Origin: Pelomonas paludis
GTDB taxonomy: Bacteria; Pseudomonadota; Gammaproteobacteria; Burkholderiales; Burkholderiaceae_C
Direction of reading: 5' to 3'
Assembly: GCF_039872745.1 (NCBI RefSeq)
Contig: NZ_JBDPZD010000007.1
Location: forward strand, 1 to 64,000
Length of the DNA stretch: 64,000 bases
The notes under the pieces are model-generated. The model made no database searches, had not been told where the DNA came from, and worked only from the letters and a program-made list of their open reading frames with translations. Positions 1 through 8,647 of the stretch are shown in pieces; position 1 is the first letter of the stretch, and every line of letters begins with the position of its first letter. The position numbers were made by a program, and so were the translations under genes.

Positions 1-35
1 CCGATCAACCAACCCGCCCACCGCCCCAACAAAAC

Positions 36-707
36 TCAAGCCACCAACCGCCCCGCCTCAATCCTCAACTGCCGCTCACACCGCGCCGCGATCTCTCGGT
101 CGTGGGTGACGAGCACCAGCGTCGTGCCGGCCTCACGGTTGAGTTCAAACATCAGCTCCATCACCGCCGCGCCGGTCGCAAAGTCGAGGCTGCCGGTGGG
201 TTCGTCGGCCAATAGCAAAGCGGGCCGCTGCACAAAGGCCCTGGCCAGCGCCACGCGTTGCTGCTCACCGCCCGAGAGCACGCGCGGGTAGTGGCCGAGG
301 CGCTCGGCCAGCCCCACGCGGGCCAACATGGCCTTGGCTTGGGCGGCGGCGTCGGGCACACCGCGCAGCTCCAGCGGCAGCATCACGTTCTCCAGCGCCG
401 TCAGGTGCGCCAGCAGCTGGAAGCTCTGGAACACAAAGCCCAGTTCGCGGGCTCGCAGCGCGGCGCGGCCGTCTTCGTCGAGGCTGAAGAGATCCTGGCC
501 CCGCAAGCGCACCGTGCCGCCCGAGGGTGTGTCCAGGCCCGCGAGCAAGGCCAGCAAGGTGCTCTTGCCCGAGCCCGAGGCGCCGACGATGGCGACCGAC
601 TCATGCGCCCGAAGCTGAAAGCTCAGCGCATGCAGAATCGTCAGCTCGCCGGTGGCGTCCTGGACGCGCTTGGTGAGCTGATCGACTTCGACGAGGACTT
701 CGGACAT
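36..707 (-). CDS. ABC transporter ATP-binding protein, LolD/YbbA type
   Basis: ATPase subunit (223 aa) of a lipoprotein-release or MacB-type ABC system, acting at the inner face of the cytoplasmic membrane. Visible motifs: Walker A GASGSGKST at residues 42-50, Q-loop in FVFQSF near 91-96, signature LSGGE at 144-148, Walker B ALLLADEP at 163-170. The frame stays open upstream to 1157 but only by running antisense through tesA. I chose the ATG at 707 because MSEVLVEVDQL is the family-like N-terminus. Divergence from tesA matches the E. coli ybbA/tesA arrangement, so the partner permease probably lies just left of the window. No Shine-Dalgarno is visible, and the start codon overlaps that of tesA. 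Confidence 0.93.
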   Translation of the reverse strand: MSEVLVEVDQLTKRVQDATGELTILHALSFQLRAHESVAIVGASGSGKSTLLALLAGLDTPSGGTVRLRGQDLFSLDEDGRAALRARELGFVFQSFQLLAHLTALENVMLPLELRGVPDAAAQAKAMLARVGLAERLGHYPRVLSGGEQQRVALARAFVQRPALLLADEPTGSLDFATGAAVMELMFELNREAGTTLVLVTHDREIAARCERQLRIEAGRLVA

Positions 708-1371
708 GGTGTGGCGCGCGTGGCGGGTGACGAGACGACAGGGGCTGGCGCACTGTAGCTTTGGGCTGCTGGCATTGCTTTCGTCAGGGCTCACGCTCGC
801 GCAGGGCATCAACCGGCAGCAGATCGTCGTGGTGGGCGACAGCCTCTCGGCCGAGTACGGCCTGGCCGCGGGCACCGGCTGGGTGGCCCTGCTGCAGGAC
901 AAGCTCAAGGCCCAGAAGCTGCCGCACCAGGTGCGCAATGCCAGCATCAGTGGCGACACCACTGCCGGCGGGCGCAGCCGCCTGCCCGCCCTGCTGCGCG
1001 ACGTGAAGCCGGGCATCGTGATCATCGAACTAGGTGGCAACGATGCGCTGCGCGGCCTGCCGCTCAAGAGCACGCGCGAGAACCTGCTGGCGATGACCGA
1101 GGCCGCCCAAGCCACGGGCGCCAAGGTGCTGATCGTGGGCATGCAGGTGCCGCCCAACTATGGCCCCAGCTATGGCCGCGAGTTTGCTGGCCTGTTTGCC
1201 GAGGTGGCGCAGGCGCGCAAGGCGGCCCTGGTGCCCTTTTTGCTGGCCGGCGTGGCGGACCGGGCGGATGCGATGGAGTGGTTCCAGCCCGACCGTATCC
1301 ACCCGCTGGCCAAAGCCCACCCGGTGATGCTGGAGACGGTGTGGCAGGGGCTCAAACCCCTGCTCAAGTAG
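706..1371 (+). CDS. tesA: Arylesterase / acyl-CoA thioesterase I, SGNH hydrolase (TesA)
   Basis: Periplasmic SGNH hydrolase of 221 aa, the multifunctional thioesterase I/lysophospholipase L1 family that cleaves acyl-CoA and other esters. Block I GDSLS has nucleophile Ser46, block III GGND lies at 110-113, and block V DRIHP has Asp196 and His199 to complete the triad. A hydrophobic stretch at residues 16-32 followed by LAQG looks like a signal peptide. A GAGGA Shine-Dalgarno at 693-697 lies 8 nt before the ATG and supports this start. The gene is divergent from the ATPase gene at 36-707. Confidence 0.94.
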   Translation: MVWRAWRVTRRQGLAHCSFGLLALLSSGLTLAQGINRQQIVVVGDSLSAEYGLAAGTGWVALLQDKLKAQKLPHQVRNASISGDTTAGGRSRLPALLRDVKPGIVIIELGGNDALRGLPLKSTRENLLAMTEAAQATGAKVLIVGMQVPPNYGPSYGREFAGLFAEVAQARKAALVPFLLAGVADRADAMEWFQPDRIHPLAKAHPVMLETVWQGLKPLLK

Positions 1372-1381
1372 CCAGCGCCGC

Positions 1382-3655
1382 TCAGCGCTCTTGCATGCGC
1401 TCGCGCTCCTTGTCGCCGCGCATGCCGCCGTTGCGGCGGGTGGCGCCTTCATCGTTGCGACGCTCGGGCTGGGCCTGAGGCTGCGGCATGGGGCGTGGTG
1501 GCTCAAAGCCGCGCTGCGTGGACTGGGGCGGCATCTGGGTCGGCATCTGCGTCTGCATTTGGGGCTGCGGCTGTTGAGGCCGCTGGAAGCCGCCAAGACC
1601 CGGCTGCTGACCTTGGCCGCCTGAGCCCCAGGCCTCGCGGCGGGCTTGCTCGTCGCGTTGGCGTTGTTGCTGCTGTTGCAACTGCTGTTGCTGGCGCTGC
1701 AACTCGTCGAGCTGCTGTCGCTGCTGTTGGTCGCGCTGCATCTGTTCGCGCTGGAACTGCTCACGCTGCATCTGCTCGCGTTGCCGGGCCTGCTGCTCGG
1801 CCTGCTGGCGCTGCTCTTCGGCGGCGCGCTGCTGCTGGATCTGCATCGGCGCCGGCGACATCTGCGTGTGTGGCACCTGCTGCTGTTGTTGCTGCTGTTG
1901 CTCACGCTGCCGCTGCTCCCACTGCTGGCGGCGCAAGGCCTCCTCGCCGCCGACGGGCAAGCCTGGGTTCTGAGCTTGGGCCGGCGGCTGCGCTTGCATT
2001 TGCGGCGCGCTGGTCACCGGCTGCCCGGTGGCAGGGTTGAATGGCGCGGCCGGGGCGCGTGGCACGCGGCGTTCGGGCTCGGCGCCCTGGCCCATGCCGA
2101 TGCCTTGGGGAACCTGCGGCTGGCCGGCTTGGGGCAGGGGCTGTGGGCGGGTGGGCCCGGGCGGGTTGAAACCATCGCGATCGGGGCCGCGCTCGCGGCG
2201 GGGGCGGCCGCCGTCGCTGCGCCATCCGATGTCAGGGCCCGGTTCACGCATCGCGCCCGCCGGCTGAGGCTGTGCCGGGCGCGGGGGCAGCATGGCGCTG
2301 AACTCACCACGCGAGGGCGCGCCGGGCAGCGGCTTGGCGCCGCGCCAGCCATCATCCTGGCCGCGCGGCAGGGGCTCGAAGCCGTGGCCGACGCCGGGGC
2401 GCGGCACCACGCTGACGGCGGCCGGCTGCTCGCGGTAGAGGTGCGGGCGGCCGGGGGGGATGGGGTCACGCGCGGCGCGCCAGTCGGGGCGGTCGTTCAC
2501 CCGGTATTCGTAGCGGGGGCTGTGGCGGTAGGTCGGCACATAGACCTCACGCGGCGCCAGCGGGTACCAACCGACGCGCGGCGGCGCCGCGCGGCTGCCC
2601 AGCGTGATGCTGACGCTGACGCCGCCCGTGCCCACCCAGCCCACCAGGGCGGGCGCGTAGACCGGGCGGTGCACGTAGCTGCCCGGCGCCCAGCACCAAC
2701 GCCCACCCCAGATGACCCAGCGTCCGTAGTGGAAGGGCGCAAAGCCCCAGGGCGCGTCGTCCACCCAAGTCCAGCCCCAGTGGCGGGTCCAGGCCCAGTG
2801 GCCAAAGCGGTAGGGCGCCCAGTTGGGGACGACGACGCTCGGGATCCACACCGTGCCCCACTCGGGCGCGGTCTCCCAGCGGCCGTGGCGGTCGAGGTCT
2901 TCGGCGCCGGTCATCTCGGGCGAGACGTAGCGGGCCACCTGCCAGTCGCCCTCGGCGCGGCTCTCAGCGAGCACCCAGTCGCTGAAGGCGTCAGCGTAGA
3001 GGCGCGAGCGCTCGGCGCGCGGGCCGCCGGGCCACCAGAACTCGACCTGCTCCCCCTCGGCCAGCCACAAGGGCGTAGCCTCCGCGGCACGTTGCCAATC
3101 AAAGCGCAGGCGCCCCTGGAAGGCATAAGCCTTGGTGCCGCGATCGAGTTGCTCGACGCGGTAGAGGCCCGCGGTTTCAGCGCCCAGCGTGCCTTCGCGG
3201 GTGCGCAGCCGCGTCTCCTGCACCGCCTCGGTGGTGCGCAGGCGCAGGGCCACGTCGCCGCGCTCGATGCTGATGAGGGTGCGATCTTCGTCGAGCTGGG
3301 TCAGTTCGACATCGCTGCGCTCATCGATCCAGAGGCTGGTGGAGCCGACGCGCACGGACACACGGGCGCGCTCGTCGGTGCGCAGGCGGTCGCCCTCGCC
3401 GACGGTCTGGTTGCGCACCAGGCGCTGCCATTCGCGGGTGTCGGCGTCGAAGAGCCAGGCATCGCCCAGCACCGCCGCAACACGGCCCGCGCGCGTGGGT
3501 GGGTCCTTGGGCTCGTCCGCCTGCGCGCGGCCGGCCTGGCCGAGCGCCATCAGGAGACTGAAGGCCACAGCGCGCCACATGGCGCGCGTGAGTGTGACGT
3601 TTCGGGTGGCGCTACCGGTACTGCGGTGGGCAACGGAAGGGGTGACGGTCGTCAT
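1382..3655 (-). CDS. FecR/DUF6600-type exported protein with Gln-rich C-terminus
   Basis: Predicted exported protein of 757 aa. Residues about 27-47 form a hydrophobic signal-like segment ending in AQA. Residues about 50-220 resemble a FecR-like beta-rich domain (GDRLRTDERARVSVRVGSTSLW). Residues about 230-390 are very rich in Trp, Tyr and Gly (GHWAWTRHWGWTW), the pattern of DUF6600 proteins. The last third is Pro/Gln/Arg-rich low complexity with Gln runs. Function is unknown; an envelope location is likely. AAGGAGG precedes the ATG by 9 nt and sits in a hairpin. The gene follows the GH3 gene on the same strand by 68 nt. The Gln-rich tail may vary between strains. Confidence 0.85.
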   Translation of the reverse strand: MTTVTPSVAHRSTGSATRNVTLTRAMWRAVAFSLLMALGQAGRAQADEPKDPPTRAGRVAAVLGDAWLFDADTREWQRLVRNQTVGEGDRLRTDERARVSVRVGSTSLWIDERSDVELTQLDEDRTLISIERGDVALRLRTTEAVQETRLRTREGTLGAETAGLYRVEQLDRGTKAYAFQGRLRFDWQRAAEATPLWLAEGEQVEFWWPGGPRAERSRLYADAFSDWVLAESRAEGDWQVARYVSPEMTGAEDLDRHGRWETAPEWGTVWIPSVVVPNWAPYRFGHWAWTRHWGWTWVDDAPWGFAPFHYGRWVIWGGRWCWAPGSYVHRPVYAPALVGWVGTGGVSVSITLGSRAAPPRVGWYPLAPREVYVPTYRHSPRYEYRVNDRPDWRAARDPIPPGRPHLYREQPAAVSVVPRPGVGHGFEPLPRGQDDGWRGAKPLPGAPSRGEFSAMLPPRPAQPQPAGAMREPGPDIGWRSDGGRPRRERGPDRDGFNPPGPTRPQPLPQAGQPQVPQGIGMGQGAEPERRVPRAPAAPFNPATGQPVTSAPQMQAQPPAQAQNPGLPVGGEEALRRQQWEQRQREQQQQQQQQVPHTQMSPAPMQIQQQRAAEEQRQQAEQQARQREQMQREQFQREQMQRDQQQRQQLDELQRQQQQLQQQQQRQRDEQARREAWGSGGQGQQPGLGGFQRPQQPQPQMQTQMPTQMPPQSTQRGFEPPRPMPQPQAQPERRNDEGATRRNGGMRGDKERERMQER
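1650..1910 (-). repeat. Low-complexity CAG/CAA-rich tract encoding Gln-rich segment
   Basis: On the minus strand this stretch is dominated by CAG, CAA and CGC codons that encode runs such as eight or nine consecutive Gln and repeated EQMQR/REQ units in the C-terminal part of the DUF6600 protein. It is an imperfect coding repeat and could change length by slippage. Confidence 0.7.
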
Positions 3656-3661
3656 GGCTCA

Positions 3662-3680
3662 AGGCCTCCTTGCGAGGCCT
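3662..3680 (-). promoter_or_regulatory. Hairpin burying the Shine-Dalgarno of the DUF6600 gene
   Basis: A perfect 7-bp inverted repeat, AGGCCTC-(5 nt)-GAGGCCT. On the minus strand the ribosome site AAGGAGG covers part of the loop and the 3' arm, so the hairpin would hide it in the mRNA. The fold also lies between the GH3 stop and the DUF6600 start. It has no U-run, so it is not a normal terminator. A role in translation control is inference. Confidence 0.5.
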
Positions 3681-3723
3681 CAACGTGCTAGAGCGACCGC
3701 CGGTGGACCCGGATTACAAAAAT

Positions 3724-6126
3724 CTACCCTTGCACGGTCAGCACGGCGGACTTGAGCTGCTCGCTGTCCGGCCCGGCGTAGATGGTGAAGGTGCCGGGCT
3801 CAACCACCCACTTCATCGCCACGTTGTAGAAGGCCAGATCCGCCGGCTTGAGCGTGAAGCTCACCTGCTGGCTCTCGCCCGGCTGGAGGTGGATGCGCTT
3901 GAAGTGCTTGAGCTCCTTCACGGGGCGGGTGACGCTGGCGAAGTCGTCGCGCACATAAAGCTGCACAACCTCGTCGCCCGCGCGGCTGCCGACGTTCTTG
4001 ACCGTGACGCTCACCGCCACCGAGTCGTTCACGCCGATGCTGGCCTTGGCGAGCACGGGCTCAGAGATCTCGAACTTGGTGTAGCTGAGCCCGTAGCCGA
4101 AGGGATACAGAGGCTTCACGCTGCCCGCCAGGTAGCCGCGGCGTGCACTGGGCTTGTGGTTGTAGAACACCGGCAGTTGGCCGACCGAGCGCGGGATGCT
4201 GACGGGCAGCTTCCCGCCCGGATTGGCGCGGCCGAAGAGCAGGTCAGCGGCGGCGTGGCCGGTCTCCTGGCCGAGGTACCAGCCCTCGACGATGGCGTTG
4301 GCCTGGGCGTCCAGGAAGTTGATGCTGAGCGGCCGGCCATTGAGCAGGAAGACCACGGTGGGCTTCTTGAGCGCAAAGATGGCGGCGGCCAGTTCGTTCT
4401 GCTCGCCCATCAGCTCCAGGGAGTCGCGGTCGCCGAGGTGGGCGTCGGCCCAGGCCTCGCGGCTGGTCTGCTCGTTGTCGCCCAGCACCATGACGATGTG
4501 GTCGGCGTGCTTGGCGCGCTCCACAGCCTCGCGGATGTGCTGGCGGTTGACCTCGGGGTCGATGAAGTTGACGGCATCCTGGCCCCAGATGCGCTCCTTG
4601 GTGATGCCCACGCCGACGGCATAGTCCACCTCGAAGCCCGCTTGCTTGCCCTCGGCGCGCAGGCCGTCGAGCACAGAGACGACATGGGTGGGGATGTCGG
4701 AGTAGCCGCCGATGGGCGTGTCCACCGCGTGGGTGCCCAGCACCAAGAGGCGCTTGATCTTCTTGGCCTCCAGCGGCAGCACGCCGTCGTTCTTGAGCAG
4801 CACGGCCGAGCGCGTGGCGGCGCGGCGCGAGAGGGCGATGGACGCGGGCGTGGCGAAGAGTGCGTCGGCGGCAGCCTCCTCCACATACGGGTTCTCGAAG
4901 AGCCCCGCCTCGAACTTGAAGCTCAGCACGCGGCGCACGGCCTCGTCGATCAGGGCCTCGGGCACGGCGCCTTCGCGCACCAGGGCAGGCAGCTCTTTGT
5001 AGGTCTCGGGGTCGGGGGTCTCGACGTCCACACCGGCCAGCAGCGCGCGGATGGCGGCCTCGCGGTTGTCAGCGGCCAGGCGGTGGCGGGTGATGAGCTC
5101 GCGGTTGCCGAAGTAGTCGGACACCGTCAGGCCCTGGTAGCCCCACTCCTTGCGCAGGATGTCGCGCAGCAGCCAGACGCTGGCGTGCGAGGGTTGCCCG
5201 TCGATCTCGTTGTACGACGGCATGATGGCGCCGACGCCGGTCTCTTCGATGATGCGCTTGAAGGGCGGGAAGAAGGCTTCCCGCAACACGCGCTCGCTGA
5301 CCTGGGCGGGGCCGATGTTGGTGCCGCTCTCGGGCTGGCCGTGGCCGGTCATGTGCTTGAGCGTGGCCAGCACCTTGCCGTTGGCCAGCGGCAAGCCGCG
5401 ACCCTGCAGACCCAGCACGGCCGCCTTGCCGATCTCGGTGCTGAGGTGGGGGTCTTCGCCAAAGGTTTCTTCGATGCGGCCCCAGCGCGGGTCACGCGCC
5501 ACGTCCACCACCGGCGCGAGCGCCAGTTGGGTGCCGGCGGCGCGCATCTCCAAGGCCGCGACGCTGAACACGGCTTCCACCAGTTCGGGGTCGAAGCTGG
5601 AGGCCAGGCCGATGGCCTGCGGGAAGCTGGTGGCGCCGCGCGCCACGTAGCCGTGCAAGGCCTCTTCGTGCATCAGCATCGGGATGCCGAGCCGGGTCTT
5701 TTCCATCGCCCACTTTTGCGCGGCGTTCACATAGCGCGCGGTCTCGCTCGCGGTGCGGTTGACGATGGTGCCGCTGTTGCCGGCCACCTGGGCCGCGCCA
5801 CCCAACTGGCGGTCAGACGGCCGGGCGATCATGCCCATGCCGTGCGGGCAGGACTCGCTGGCCTTGACAGGGTCGAACTCGCCGTCCGGCGTCTGGATCT
5901 TGGGCTTGGTCTGCCAGAGGCACAGCATCTGCGCCACTTTTTCTTCCAGCGTCATCAGCGACAGCAGATGCTCGACGCGCGCGGCCACGGGGGCAGCTGG
6001 GTCCTTGTACATGCGTTTCTCTCCAGGATTCGGGCTGTTGGCGAGCGCGCCACGCACCACGGAACAGGCACCAAGCAGGCCAACAAAGCCGCGCCGGCGG
6101 ATACGGGGGGTGGATCGGTCAGACAT
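3724..6126 (-). CDS. Glycoside hydrolase family 3 beta-glucosidase/xylosidase
   Basis: Secreted GH3 enzyme of 800 aa, close in length and layout to BglX. It should remove terminal beta-linked glucose or xylose from oligosaccharides in the periplasm or outside the cell. The N-terminal (beta/alpha)8 domain includes KHMTGHG near residue 257, and the nucleophile is Asp337 in TVSDYFG. The second domain includes LGDNEQTSREAW, and a fibronectin-III-like domain ends the protein. The N-terminus has RRRGFVG followed by a hydrophobic stretch, a Tat-like signal; LGAC could also be a lipobox. No strong Shine-Dalgarno precedes the ATG. It sits downstream of an RpiB-like gene, which suggests a sugar-use locus. 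The exact substrate cannot be told. Confidence 0.93.
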   Translation of the reverse strand: MSDRSTPRIRRRGFVGLLGACSVVRGALANSPNPGEKRMYKDPAAPVAARVEHLLSLMTLEEKVAQMLCLWQTKPKIQTPDGEFDPVKASESCPHGMGMIARPSDRQLGGAAQVAGNSGTIVNRTASETARYVNAAQKWAMEKTRLGIPMLMHEEALHGYVARGATSFPQAIGLASSFDPELVEAVFSVAALEMRAAGTQLALAPVVDVARDPRWGRIEETFGEDPHLSTEIGKAAVLGLQGRGLPLANGKVLATLKHMTGHGQPESGTNIGPAQVSERVLREAFFPPFKRIIEETGVGAIMPSYNEIDGQPSHASVWLLRDILRKEWGYQGLTVSDYFGNRELITRHRLAADNREAAIRALLAGVDVETPDPETYKELPALVREGAVPEALIDEAVRRVLSFKFEAGLFENPYVEEAAADALFATPASIALSRRAATRSAVLLKNDGVLPLEAKKIKRLLVLGTHAVDTPIGGYSDIPTHVVSVLDGLRAEGKQAGFEVDYAVGVGITKERIWGQDAVNFIDPEVNRQHIREAVERAKHADHIVMVLGDNEQTSREAWADAHLGDRDSLELMGEQNELAAAIFALKKPTVVFLLNGRPLSINFLDAQANAIVEGWYLGQETGHAAADLLFGRANPGGKLPVSIPRSVGQLPVFYNHKPSARRGYLAGSVKPLYPFGYGLSYTKFEISEPVLAKASIGVNDSVAVSVTVKNVGSRAGDEVVQLYVRDDFASVTRPVKELKHFKRIHLQPGESQQVSFTLKPADLAFYNVAMKWVVEPGTFTIYAGPDSEQLKSAVLTVQG

Positions 6127-6180
6127 TTTGGGCGCGAAGCTTAGAGCATCGCGCGCGACCTGGCGCCAAGGCCCCCACGC

Positions 6181-6218
6181 AAAACCGCCCGCCGCGCCAA
6201 CAAAGGCGGGGCGGGCGG
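6181..6218 (-). terminator. Rho-independent terminator after the RpiB-like gene
   Basis: Read on the minus strand: a 9-bp GC stem (CCGCCCGCC with GGCGGGCGG at 6185-6193 and 6210-6218), an inner CGCC/GGCG helix, a 6-nt loop, and then TTTT. It lies 25-60 nt after the stop at 6243 and ahead of the GH3 gene, so the two genes may be separate units or partly attenuated. Confidence 0.75.
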
Positions 6219-6242
6219 CAGCCCGAGCAGAGCCGAAGCCGG

Positions 6243-6881
6243 TCAGGCCAGCAGCGTCTTCAGGTAGGCGCTGATCTCGGCGTCCTGGCTGTTGGCAAAG
6301 AACAGCTCCTGGAACTTCTCGCCCGCGCAGGCGGCCTTCAGCAGGTCCTGATCCACACTCTTGAGCACCTCGATCATCGGGCGGCAGCTGGCGCCCTTCA
6401 GGTCCTTCAGGATGCCGCGGTTCTTGGCCATGATGGCCGCGCGCTCCTTGGGGTAGCCCACGCCACGCTCATGCTCGAAGAGCTTGCGGTAGCAGTCCTG
6501 CAGGTTCAGCTCGGCCGCCCAGCCAAAGCCCTTGGCATAGGGCATGGACAGGCAGTTGCCGTCGTTGATCTGGCCGAAGAGGAAGGCGTCGGTCGGGTCG
6601 ATCACCAGGCCGCAGAACACGCCCGGCATCGAGTTGCAGGCCAACATCGAGCCCATGCCCGTGCCGCAGCCCGTGACGACAAAGTCCGCCGCCTTGGCGT
6701 TGAGCAGGATGCCGGCCAGCAGGCCGTTCATCACATAGGTCAGCGAGGCCTTGTCCTCGGGCGCGTACATGCCGTAGTGGTGGACCGAATGGCCCAGCGG
6801 CTCGGCCACAGCCTTGAGCGCAGAGTGGACGATCTCAGACTTGGCGGCCTGGCTGTTTTCGATGATGAGGGCGATCTTCAT
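6243..6881 (-). CDS. RpiB/LacA/LacB-family sugar-phosphate isomerase
   Basis: Cytoplasmic isomerase of 212 aa in the RpiB/LacAB fold, which interconverts ketose and aldose phosphates such as ribulose 5-P and ribose 5-P. The nucleotide-like motif GCGTGMG near residues 82-88 and the following CNSMPGVFCG segment fit the family. I took MKIALIIEN as start because it is the family N-terminus; an in-frame start 36 nt upstream adds unlike residues. It is longer than canonical RpiB (about 150 aa), with an extra C-terminal part of about 60 residues, so the substrate may not be ribose 5-phosphate. Its neighbour is a GH3 enzyme. Confidence 0.85.
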   Translation of the reverse strand: MKIALIIENSQAAKSEIVHSALKAVAEPLGHSVHHYGMYAPEDKASLTYVMNGLLAGILLNAKAADFVVTGCGTGMGSMLACNSMPGVFCGLVIDPTDAFLFGQINDGNCLSMPYAKGFGWAAELNLQDCYRKLFEHERGVGYPKERAAIMAKNRGILKDLKGASCRPMIEVLKSVDQDLLKAACAGEKFQELFFANSQDAEISAYLKTLLA

Positions 6882-7202
6882 GGTGGGTGGGGGCTGCACA
6901 AAACCGGCCGTGCGCACAGCACAAGGCCACAGTCAAAAAGGGGCGCCAAAGGATCAGCCAGCAGGGCCAAGGCAGGCGCAACAGGGGCCGAAGCGCGCAC
7001 CTGCTCCAGTCGGCATGGACTGGCTCAGCGGCCCGGCCGGCTACGGCAGGCTCACAGGCCGCCGCAGCGCGTGACCGCCATTGTGCCGGAATTGGAACGT
7101 CGTTTCATCAAGAAGAACTAGGTACCCGTGAGCGCCGGACCGCCTGCGTTGCGGATGGGCTGCCGCCAGCGTGAGCTGGTTCCAGTCTGCTTAAACACCC
7201 AT
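6882..7202. other. Intergenic stretch without recognisable gene
   Basis: About 320 nt between the RpiB-like gene and the terminator of the PEP-CTERM gene. No frame shows family-like protein, and no RNA or clear promoter consensus is visible. It should hold the promoter of the RpiB-like gene. Confidence 0.5.
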
Positions 7203-7234
7203 GAAAAAGGCCTCGACTCCAAAGAGTCGAGGCC
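7203..7234 (-). terminator. Rho-independent terminator of the PEP-CTERM gene
   Basis: On the minus strand an 11-bp perfect stem (core GCCTCGACTC / GAGTCGAGGC, 7210-7219 with 7224-7233) with a 4-nt loop is followed by TTTTT at 7208-7204. It begins about 20 nt after the stop codon at 7254. Confidence 0.92.
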
Positions 7235-7253
7235 CGGTTGAAAGCGCGCGGCT

Positions 7254-7844
7254 TTAAGCGGCGGACTGTCGGCGGCGGATTGCCAGCAGGAGGCCACCAC
7301 AGAGCAGCAGAACCGCCGTCTCGGGCTCAGGTACGGCGCTGACTTCCAACGACAGGGTGTAGGGCAACACAAAGGCGCCTGGCTCAACCGCAACCTGGCC
7401 GAACACGGTCAAGCTGTACACACCCGGGCCGAGCGGCCGATCCAGCAGATTGGGACTGACGCCATTGATGGGGATGAACACGTTGACTGTCGGCGCCCAA
7501 GATTCGTCCGTCAGGTAGAAGTTGGCGCTGAAGCCTTTCGGCCCGACGGTACCGACGCTACTGAGGACGAGGCTGCGCAACTGAGTGCCCGCCTGAACGG
7601 TCAACAGAAAACTGTCTTGGGTATCTCCGTCACCAGGAGTGGCGGAATTGCAGCCGCCTGGGGCCAGTATGCAAACGCCGTTCAACGCGCCGGACACCGT
7701 GTTAGAGCCCACATCCAGCGCGCCCACCGAAGCGCTGGGATCTAAGGACATGTTGTCGGGCAGGTCGACTGACTCAACGTAGGTCAGCGCATTGGCAACG
7801 GTAGTGACGCAGAATAGCGCTGCGCAGATCAGGCGGTTCATCAT
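7254..7844 (-). CDS. PEP-CTERM sorting-domain protein
   Basis: Exported protein of about 196 aa. It has an N-terminal signal peptide (MMNRLICAALFCVTTVANA), a Ser/Gly/Asp-rich beta-type body, and a C-terminal VPEPETA motif followed by a hydrophobic helix (LLLCGGLLLAI) and RRR. That tripartite tail is the signal for exosortase (EpsH), which anchors or releases proteins with exopolysaccharide. Three ATGs in a row (7847, 7844, 7841) follow GGAGGA; the middle one has the best spacing. It is a single-gene unit with its own terminator. No exosortase is in this window. Confidence 0.88.
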   Translation of the reverse strand: MMNRLICAALFCVTTVANALTYVESVDLPDNMSLDPSASVGALDVGSNTVSGALNGVCILAPGGCNSATPGDGDTQDSFLLTVQAGTQLRSLVLSSVGTVGPKGFSANFYLTDESWAPTVNVFIPINGVSPNLLDRPLGPGVYSLTVFGQVAVEPGAFVLPYTLSLEVSAVPEPETAVLLLCGGLLLAIRRRQSAA

Positions 7845-8028
7845 CATGCTTCCTCCGAGGCGAACTGATATTGGCGTTCGTAAGCAGGAAGGATTGTCAC
7901 CGCTGTCACCAGCACGGGTCGCCACCCGTTTCCGGGACGGGAAGCCCCTAGCTCAGCGGTGCATCTGGAGAGGCAGGCCGTGCGGAGGCAGGTCCGAGTC
8001 GGCACGACGACACCCGAACGCCCTGCCG

Positions 8029-8568
8029 TCAATCCTCGCCGGCCGCCTCCACCCCGGGAAACAGCACCTCCGTATACCCAAACCGTGTGAAGTCCTTAAC
8101 CCGCATCGGGTAGAGCACCCCGACGAGGTGGTCGCACTCATGCTGGACGACGCGGGCGTGGAAGCCCTCGGCCTCGACATCGAGGGGCCGGCCTTCGAGG
8201 TCGAAGCCGCGGTAGCGGACGCGGTCATCTCGCTCGACAACGCCGCGCAGGCCGGGGACGGACAGGCAGCCCTCCCAGCCCTCGACCCTGCTGCTGCCCG
8301 GCAGTACCTCGATGACGGGGTTGATCAGCACGGTGGCGGGCAAGGGCGGTGCCTCGGGGTAACGGGCGTTCTGGCTGAAGCCGAAGATGACGAGTTGCAG
8401 ATCAACGCCGATTTGCGGTGCGGCGAGGCCAGCGCCGTTCACGGCGGCCATGGTCTCGAACATGTCGGCCACGAGAAGCCGCAGTTCGGGCGTGCCAAAC
8501 GCGGTGACGGACTGGGCCACGCGCAGCAGGCGGGGGTCGCCCATCTTGAGGATCTCTCGAACGGCCAC
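8029..8568 (-). CDS. def: Peptide deformylase
   Basis: Metal-dependent deformylase (179 aa) that removes the formyl group from nascent proteins. All three signature motifs are present: GAGLAAPQIG at 45-54, EGCLSVPG with metal ligand Cys101, and QHECDH with His143, Glu144 and His147. I chose the GTG start at 8568 because AGGAGG lies 5 nt before it and MAVREILKMGDPRL is the family N-terminus. It stands alone, not in the usual def-fmt pair, so it could be a second deformylase copy. It is divergent from the metallo-hydrolase at 8648. Confidence 0.95.
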   Translation of the reverse strand: MAVREILKMGDPRLLRVAQSVTAFGTPELRLLVADMFETMAAVNGAGLAAPQIGVDLQLVIFGFSQNARYPEAPPLPATVLINPVIEVLPGSSRVEGWEGCLSVPGLRGVVERDDRVRYRGFDLEGRPLDVEAEGFHARVVQHECDHLVGVLYPMRVKDFTRFGYTEVLFPGVEAAGED

Positions 8569-8647
8569 GGCGCCCTCCTGGGTTGTGCTCGGGTATCGTG
8601 CGGGCCATTCTAGGAAGCCCCCTGGCGCGCCACGCGCGCCCTGCCCC

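Noticed and set aside
1646..6144. Very long open frames on the plus strand opposite the DUF6600 and GH3 genes (681 and 824 codons)
   Set aside because: They are antisense shadows caused by high GC at third positions; their proteins are low-complexity Leu/Ala/His/Val-rich and match no family, while the minus-strand genes have clear domains.
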